Position numbers and translations under genes: made by a program. A stretch of DNA of 64,000 nucleotides, from NCBI RefSeq assembly GCF_900188105.1, contig NZ_FZNP01000016.1, positions 1-64,000 of the forward strand. The letters are read 5' to 3'. Source of the stretch: Actinomadura mexicana. Its GTDB lineage: Bacteria > Actinomycetota > Actinomycetes > Streptosporangiales > Streptosporangiaceae. This document shows positions 58,013 to 64,000 of this stretch, piece after piece (within the stretch, counting starts at the first letter, position 1; each line of letters starts with the position of its first letter). The notes under the pieces are model-generated. The model was given only the letters and a program-made list of their open reading frames with translations. It had not been told where the DNA came from and did no database searches.

Positions 58013-58594
58013 CTAGCGGACCCCGCCCGGCGCCACGCCGGCGGCGGTGAGCGACAGCAGCCGGGCGGCGGCGTCCGGGTCACGCTCGGCGACCGTCGCG
58101 ATCGCGCCCGCGAGCCGCAGCACGTCGCCGAACGCCGCGCCGGCGGGCGCGTCCCCGGCGCGCTGCGCGCGGACGAGCAGCGCCCGGCCCGCCTCGGACA
58201 TCGCCGCGCGGGAGCCGGAGGGGTCGAGCCGGGGGTCGCGCAGCGACACCATCGCCGAGGCGGCCATGCCGGGGAACGCGGTGATCTCCGAGACGAACGT
58301 CTGCAGCCAGGCCAGCAGGGCCTCGCCGGGGGAGGGGGAGTCAAGCAGGTCGCGGGCGGCCGCGGCCAGCCCGGCGTAGACGTCCGCGAGCACCGCCTCC
58401 AGGAGGTCCTGGCGGGTGGGGAAGTGGCGGTAGAGCGTGCCGATGCCGACGCCCGCGAGCCGCGCCACTCCCTCCAGGGAGGCGCCCGCGCCCTGGCGCT
58501 GGAAGGTCTCGCGCGCCGCGGCGAGAAGCCGCGCGCGGTTGCGGCGCACGTCGGCCCGCACCGGGCGCGCCTTCGGCGTGTCGTCGCTGGTCAC
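58013..58594 (-). CDS. TetR-family transcriptional regulator
   Basis: A 193-residue repressor. The DNA-binding domain is at about residues 15-65: RNRARLLAAARETFQRQGAG and LAGVGIGTLYRHFPTRQDLL. The remainder is the helical ligand-binding domain. GTG 58594 is preferred; GAAGGA lies about 12 bases upstream, somewhat far. It has no obvious target beside it: the convergent metallophosphoesterase and the downstream thiC are transcribed away from its promoter. Confidence 0.85.
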   Translation of the reverse strand: MTSDDTPKARPVRADVRRNRARLLAAARETFQRQGAGASLEGVARLAGVGIGTLYRHFPTRQDLLEAVLADVYAGLAAAARDLLDSPSPGEALLAWLQTFVSEITAFPGMAASAMVSLRDPRLDPSGSRAAMSEAGRALLVRAQRAGDAPAGAAFGDVLRLAGAIATVAERDPDAAARLLSLTAAGVAPGGVR

Positions 58595-58691
58595 CTGGGT
58601 CGTCGATCCTTCCCGGGGGTGGAACGGGCCGGCGGCGTATCGGGAGGATCCGCGGCTTTTGGAACGGTCCCTCGATCCTATCCGCGCCGGT

Positions 58692-58758
58692 GGCCCGACC
58701 TGCGTCCGGATACGCCGGACGCAGGTCGGGCCCGCCGCGCGCGGTGCGCGGCGGGCCC
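58692..58758. terminator. double, partly exclusive hairpin after thiC
   Basis: GGCCCGACCTGCGTCCGG (58692-58709) pairs perfectly over 18 bases with 58715-58732, loop ATACG. GGGCCCGCCGCGC (58728-58740) pairs over 13 bases with 58746-58758, loop GCGGT. The two stems share bases 58728-58732, so both cannot be fully formed. It lies 46 bases after the thiC stop and probably ends that transcript. Confidence 0.65.
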
Positions 58759-58803
58759 GGTCGCGTACCCCGGTTCCTCGGCGGCTCTGGGCGGTGCCGC
58801 CGG

Positions 58804-60570
<1,767 letters not shown>

Positions 60571-60582
60571 GACGACTCGATC

Positions 60583-60668
60583 TCTCCCTACGCCGGCATT
60601 ACCCGGTCAGGTTCATGCGGTCAGCGGCCGTCCCAGCCGCTATCTCAGCCCGGTTCGCCGGGCCCCCG
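60583..60668 (-). ncRNA. TPP riboswitch (THI element)
   Basis: Read on the minus strand, CTGAGAT, then ACCGCATGAACCTGACCGGG, TAATGCCGGCGTAGGGAG: the conserved pyrimidine- and pyrophosphate-binding cores of the THI box. It ends 13 bases before thiC, and GGGAG in its 3' end is probably the ribosome-binding site, which suggests translational control. Confidence 0.93.
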
Positions 60669-60686
60669 CGATCTGTCGCCACGACG

Positions 60687-61775
60687 TTAACCCGGGCGGC
60701 CCCGCTTGCCGCAACCGCCGCCCATGGGATAAAGCGCGCCCGGGCGGATCGCGGCGGGCAGCGCGAGGGTCAGGGTGCGGAGGAGGTCCGGGGCCGACGG
60801 CGACCGCTCCAGCTCCATCCGGGCGTCGGCGCCGCCGCCGGTTCGCAGCGTGGCCGAGCGGCGGCCGTCGATACCGGTGACGACGTGGCCCTCGCCGGTC
60901 GCGCGGGTACTGCCGAGGAGCATCCCGCCGGCGGTGTGGAAGGACGGCTCGCGCCGGCCGCGCACGAATCCGAGGGGGCGCCCGTCCGCGTCGAGGACGC
61001 GCACGCGGTCGCGGCCCGGCAGCCGGGACGGGCCCCGGACCTCCAGCAGGACGGCGGCGTGGGGGTCGTGCAGCACGACGGTCCGCCCGCCGCGCCGGCC
61101 GCAGGCCACGGCGAGGACCGCGCCGCCTCGCCGGTCGCGGTACCGGCCCCTGTCGTCCACGACGATGTGGCCGGCCCGGGCCAGGGCGCCGGCCGCGGGC
61201 GACGGCACCTCCTCGCCCCCGTCGTCGACGACCCGCCAGGCGGCGCCGAGGGTGTCCGTGGTCGCGGTCCGGACGGCCGGGAGCCATCCCGACGGGAGCG
61301 ATCCGCCCCTGAGCAGCGTCACCGCCTTCCCGTCGGCCTCGGCGACCGTCCCGGCGCCCGGCGCCTGCTCCGGGTCGAGCCAGAGCGTCCATACCGGGTC
61401 GCCGACGGGCCATCTGATCCCCACCGCGTCCACGGCTCCGGCCGGGATGGCCGCCTCCCGCCCGCCGCGGCGGAGGACCACCCCCTTCTCGCCGATGGTC
61501 ACGATGAGGCGGGTCCGGTGGAGCCGGGCCGCCCGGAGAACGGCGGCGAGGGCGGCGAGCAGGCAGCCGCCTCCGCAGGGCGGCAGGATCTGGCGGGCCT
61601 TCTCCGGATCGAGGATTCCGGTACAGGGGCCGGTCGCCAGGACGAGGGCCGCGCCGGCAGCGAGCGCGGCGAGCAGGACGCGGAACGGCCATCGGTAGGC
61701 GCGCGCTCCGAGCGTCATCCGGAGTGCGGGCGGGGGTACGGCAGGCGAGGGGACAGCAGGCGGGGGGACGGACAA
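60687..61775 (-). CDS. membrane protein of unknown function
   Basis: A 362-residue protein. Two hydrophobic helices (about residues 30-50 and 67-85, WPFRVLLAALAAGAALVLAT and CGGGCLLAALAAVLRAA) are followed by a long beta-rich cytoplasmic or external part with no recognised motif. One repeat-like feature is VVLRRGGREAAIPAG and LLRGGSLPSG. The TTG start at 61775 has AAGGG seven bases upstream; ATG 61718 is an alternative. The thiC promoter must lie within or next to its 3' end, since only 18 bases separate it from the riboswitch. Confidence 0.6.
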   Translation of the reverse strand: MSVPPPAVPSPAVPPPALRMTLGARAYRWPFRVLLAALAAGAALVLATGPCTGILDPEKARQILPPCGGGCLLAALAAVLRAARLHRTRLIVTIGEKGVVLRRGGREAAIPAGAVDAVGIRWPVGDPVWTLWLDPEQAPGAGTVAEADGKAVTLLRGGSLPSGWLPAVRTATTDTLGAAWRVVDDGGEEVPSPAAGALARAGHIVVDDRGRYRDRRGGAVLAVACGRRGGRTVVLHDPHAAVLLEVRGPSRLPGRDRVRVLDADGRPLGFVRGRREPSFHTAGGMLLGSTRATGEGHVVTGIDGRRSATLRTGGGADARMELERSPSAPDLLRTLTLALPAAIRPGALYPMGGGCGKRGRPG

Positions 61776-61806
61776 CTGTCAGCCCTTCGTGACGGGGTCT
61801 GCAGAA

Positions 61807-61812
61807 CTATAG
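61807..61812 (-). promoter_or_regulatory. -10 element of the membrane protein gene
   Basis: TATAGT on the minus strand, 31 bases upstream of the TTG start, is a near-consensus -10 hexamer. The corresponding -35 region is poor. Confidence 0.35.
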
Positions 61813-61910
61813 GGCGGGCCTCCGGTCCAGCAGGGGCCGCCGGGAAAGATCATTCAGGTGCGGGGGCGGGCCGCGGCGCGGAGATCATCCGAGTGGAGGA
61901 CAATGGGCGC

Positions 61911-63077
61911 GTGGTGACGGTGCCCCCGGGCGATGTGACGGTGAGGGACGCCCTGGCGGCGTCGGCGCTGGCGGGAGCGGCGGCCGCCGCCGCCGTGCTG
62001 TGGCCGGGCGTCCGGGCACTGGACGTGCCGGGCGCGCTGCTGCTGGTGGCGGCGCACGTCCCGCTCGCGGTGATCCGGCGGTGGCCGGCCGGTGGCCTGC
62101 TGGCGCTGGTGGTCTTGGTGCTGCCCTACCACCTCGCGCAGTACCAGCACCACGCGCTGGTGCCCGTCGAGGTGGTCGCGCTGTTCGCCTACGCGGTGCT
62201 CGGGCGCCGGGTGCGGGTCGTCCTCGGCGTCGTCGCGTCCCTGCTCGCCGTCTGCGTGGTCGGCATGGCGATGCGGGCGGGCGGCGGCTCCCTGCGCGAG
62301 CAGATCGCGGTCATCGAGGCCGTGGTGTCGGTCGTCATCGCCGTCCAGGTGTGGCGGGTGCACCGGGCGCGGCTCGCGACGATCACCGAGCGGGCCGAGC
62401 GGGCCGAGCGCACGCGGGAGGAGGAGGCGCGGCGGCGGGTCGCCGAGGAGCGCCTGCGGATCGCCCGCGACCTGCACGACCTCCTCGCGCACAGCATCAC
62501 CCTGATCGGGGTGCAGGCCGGCGCCGCGGCCCATCTCGCGCGCGGGGACCGGCCCCTCGACCGGGAGGAGATGGCCGACGCGCTCGCCTCCATCGCCTCG
62601 ACGTGCCGGGACGCGCGGACCGAGCTGCGCGGCACGCTCCAGGTCCTGCGCGGCACCGACGTCGGCGCCCCCGAGACGCTGCCGGGCCCGCACGCCATCG
62701 CCGGCCTCGTGCACGCGGCGCGCAGCAGCGGGATCGACATCGACCTGCGGGAGGGGGACGTCGGGACGCTGCCCCCGCAGACGGGGGTCGCGGCGTACCG
62801 GATCGTCCAGGAGGCCCTGACCAACGTCGTCAAGCACGCCGGCGCGAAGCGCGCGACGGTGAGCCTGGCACGCGACGGCGGGGGGCTCGTCGTCCGGGTC
62901 GCCGACGACGGCAGGGGGCCTTCCGGCGGCCCGCCCGAGGGGTTCGGGGTCCTCGGGATGATCGAGCGGGCACGGAGCGTGGGCGGGACGCTGGACGCGG
63001 GTCCGGGCGAGTCCGGCGGGTTCGTCGTCACCGCGGTCCTCCCGCTCGCGGACGCCGTCGCCCCGCGCCCCGCGTGA
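61911..63077 (+). CDS. sensor histidine kinase, HisKA_3 (NarL-partner) type
   Basis: A 388-residue membrane kinase. Four to five hydrophobic segments fill residues 15-145. A charged coil (AERAERTREEEARRRVAEER) leads to the H box IARDLHDLLAHSITLIGVQA and the ATP-binding domain (VQEALTNVVKHAG, VADDGRGP, GFGVLGMIERA). Kinases of this class normally pair with a LuxR-type response regulator encoded next door; none is present on either side. GTG 61911 follows GGAGGA by ten bases; GTG 61914 is equally possible. Confidence 0.85.
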   Translation: MVTVPPGDVTVRDALAASALAGAAAAAAVLWPGVRALDVPGALLLVAAHVPLAVIRRWPAGGLLALVVLVLPYHLAQYQHHALVPVEVVALFAYAVLGRRVRVVLGVVASLLAVCVVGMAMRAGGGSLREQIAVIEAVVSVVIAVQVWRVHRARLATITERAERAERTREEEARRRVAEERLRIARDLHDLLAHSITLIGVQAGAAAHLARGDRPLDREEMADALASIASTCRDARTELRGTLQVLRGTDVGAPETLPGPHAIAGLVHAARSSGIDIDLREGDVGTLPPQTGVAAYRIVQEALTNVVKHAGAKRATVSLARDGGGLVVRVADDGRGPSGGPPEGFGVLGMIERARSVGGTLDAGPGESGGFVVTAVLPLADAVAPRPA

Positions 63078-63211
63078 CGCGCGCCCGCGGGGGGATCCGG
63101 TAGCGCCCGTTCGCCGGGACCCTCCCGATTCCGACACGGACACCGCCGGGGGGCTTTCCACCCCTTACGGATAGGGTCAGGATCAAGGGGACCAGGGGAG
63201 GCGACACGTCG

Positions 63212-63910
63212 GTGAGCACTTTGCAGGAGGCCCCGCAGGACCGGATCGTCACGGTGCCCAACATCCTGAGCCTCGCCCGGCTCCTGGGCGTCCCGCTGTT
63301 CCTGTGGCTCGTCCTGATCGAGGCGGACTGGTGGGCGCTCGGCCTGCTGGTGTTCGCGGGCCTGTCGGACTGGCTGGACGGGAAGCTGGCGCGGGCGTTC
63401 AACCAGACGAGCAAGCTCGGCATGGTCCTCGACCCGGCCGCCGACCGCCTCTACATCCTGGCCACGCTCGTCGGGCTCACCATCCGCGACATCATCCCGC
63501 TGTGGCTGGTGCTCGCGCTCGTCGCCCGCGAGGTGTCGATCCTGCCGATCGCGCCGATCGTGCGGCGGCTCGGATACGGCGGCACGCTGCCCGTGCACTT
63601 CATCGGCAAGGCGGCGACGATGTGCCTGCTGTACTCCTTCCCGCTGCTGCTGCTCGGCGACCACGACGGCGGCGCGGGCACCGCGGCGCGGGTCGTCGGC
63701 TGGGCCTTCGCCGGCTGGGGGACGGCCCTGTACTGGTGGGCGGCCGTCCTCTACTGGGTGCAGACGCGGCAACTGGTGCTGGCCGGCCGCGCCTCGCCGC
63801 CGGCCTCCGGGCCGGGCCCCGCGTCCGAGGCGGGCGATCAGGGGACCGAGGGCGGTCCGGGCGCGGAACCGCCGGCCGGCGACCAGAAGGGAGCTGGGAC
63901 CCCCCGATGA
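63212..63910 (+). CDS. CDP-alcohol phosphatidyltransferase
   Basis: A 232-residue membrane enzyme of phospholipid synthesis. The catalytic signature D-x2-D-G-x2-A-R-x8-G-x3-D-x3-D is complete in SDWLDGKLARAFNQTSKLG and VLDPAADRL (about residues 52-80). Five to six membrane helices follow the usual pattern. Close to phosphatidylglycerophosphate or cardiolipin synthases. The last 35 residues are hydrophilic, Gly/Pro/Glu-rich and unusual. Its stop overlaps the next start (ATGA). Confidence 0.88.
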   Translation: MSTLQEAPQDRIVTVPNILSLARLLGVPLFLWLVLIEADWWALGLLVFAGLSDWLDGKLARAFNQTSKLGMVLDPAADRLYILATLVGLTIRDIIPLWLVLALVAREVSILPIAPIVRRLGYGGTLPVHFIGKAATMCLLYSFPLLLLGDHDGGAGTAARVVGWAFAGWGTALYWWAAVLYWVQTRQLVLAGRASPPASGPGPASEAGDQGTEGGPGAEPPAGDQKGAGTPR

Positions 63911-64000
63911 AGGCCGTCGTGATGGCGGGAGGCGAGGGGACGCGGCTGCGTCCGATGACCGCCAACCAGCCGAAGCCCCTGCTGCCGCTCGTCAACCGGC
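63907..64000 (+). CDS. sugar nucleotidyltransferase, probable mannose-1-phosphate guanylyltransferase (partial)
   Basis: Only the first 31 codons are in the window. MKAVVMAGGEGTRLRPMTAN followed by QPKPLLPLVN is the nucleotide-binding N-terminus of NTP-transferases; the form AGGEGTRLRPMT is typical of the actinobacterial guanylyltransferases often fused to a phosphomannomutase. The start is coupled to the phosphatidyltransferase gene by an ATGA overlap, suggesting a shared role in mannolipid or cell-envelope precursor supply. Confidence 0.8.
   Translation, partial: MKAVVMAGGEGTRLRPMTANQPKPLLPLVNR

Noticed and set aside
63078..63211. Response regulator gene for the histidine kinase
   Set aside because: The gap is only 134 bases and the following frame is a CDP-alcohol phosphatidyltransferase.

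Overview
The window is very G+C-rich, densely coded actinobacterial chromosome. Third codon positions are almost all G or C, GTG starts are common, and many neighbouring genes overlap by ATGA or GTGA. Several families are typical of filamentous actinomycetes: a SigB/SigF-type sigma factor, a DUF6343 protein, a GabD1-type dehydrogenase, paired CrcB proteins and an XRE regulator with an MmyB-like sensor domain. An Actinomadura or Streptosporangiales-like host fits, but genus is inference. I see no rRNA, tRNA, CRISPR array, prophage or complete insertion sequence.

Layout. 1-3.1 kb: the tail of glycerol kinase, a secreted trypsin-like protein, a SigB-family sigma factor and a pair of fluoride-channel genes. 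3.3-17.2 kb: a heptose/glycan cluster. Ten mostly overlapping minus-strand genes encode a GmhA-like isomerase, an HldE-like kinase/adenylyltransferase, a GmhB-like phosphatase fused to a glycosyltransferase, two family-9 and two family-4-like glycosyltransferases, an SDR, a UDP-glucuronate-decarboxylase-like enzyme and a NodU/CmcH-type carbamoyltransferase. Two tandem family-2 glycosyltransferases are divergent from it, and a pyruvyl-transferase-like gene converges on it. This is ADP-heptose chemistry in a Gram-positive that makes no LPS, and it is the best candidate here for a poorly described system.

17.2-24.9 kb: an MFS exporter with a divergent XRE regulator, DUF6343 and PEBP proteins, an aldo-keto reductase, an isolated paaZ and a LysR regulator. 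24.9-43.1 kb: an amino-acid catabolism island. It holds an amino-acid dehydrogenase, an FAD oxidoreductase and an aldehyde dehydrogenase, a divergent fused 2-oxoacid dehydrogenase E1, a branched-chain-type ABC importer with a fused permease-ATPase, an XRE-cupin regulator, and a six-gene trans-4-hydroxy-L-proline operon (three D-hydroxyproline dehydrogenase subunits, deaminase, epimerase, 2-oxoglutarate-semialdehyde dehydrogenase). Matching inverted repeats in front of the regulator and of the operon suggest direct control.

43.1-51.8 kb: GabD1-type dehydrogenase, a lactonase head-to-head with pgi, an EF-hand protein, and an ascorbate-type PTS operon (EIIC, EIIB, EIIA, SIS isomerase) led by a GntR repressor whose promoter carries a DasR-like operator. 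52-64 kb: an unknown secreted protein, a PfkB-kinase remnant, AraC/NmrA-like/DUF1772 genes, a secreted DUF1838 protein, a metallophosphoesterase, a TetR regulator, thiC with a clear TPP riboswitch and a striking double hairpin behind it, a membrane protein, an orphan histidine kinase, a CDP-alcohol phosphatidyltransferase and the start of a sugar nucleotidyltransferase.
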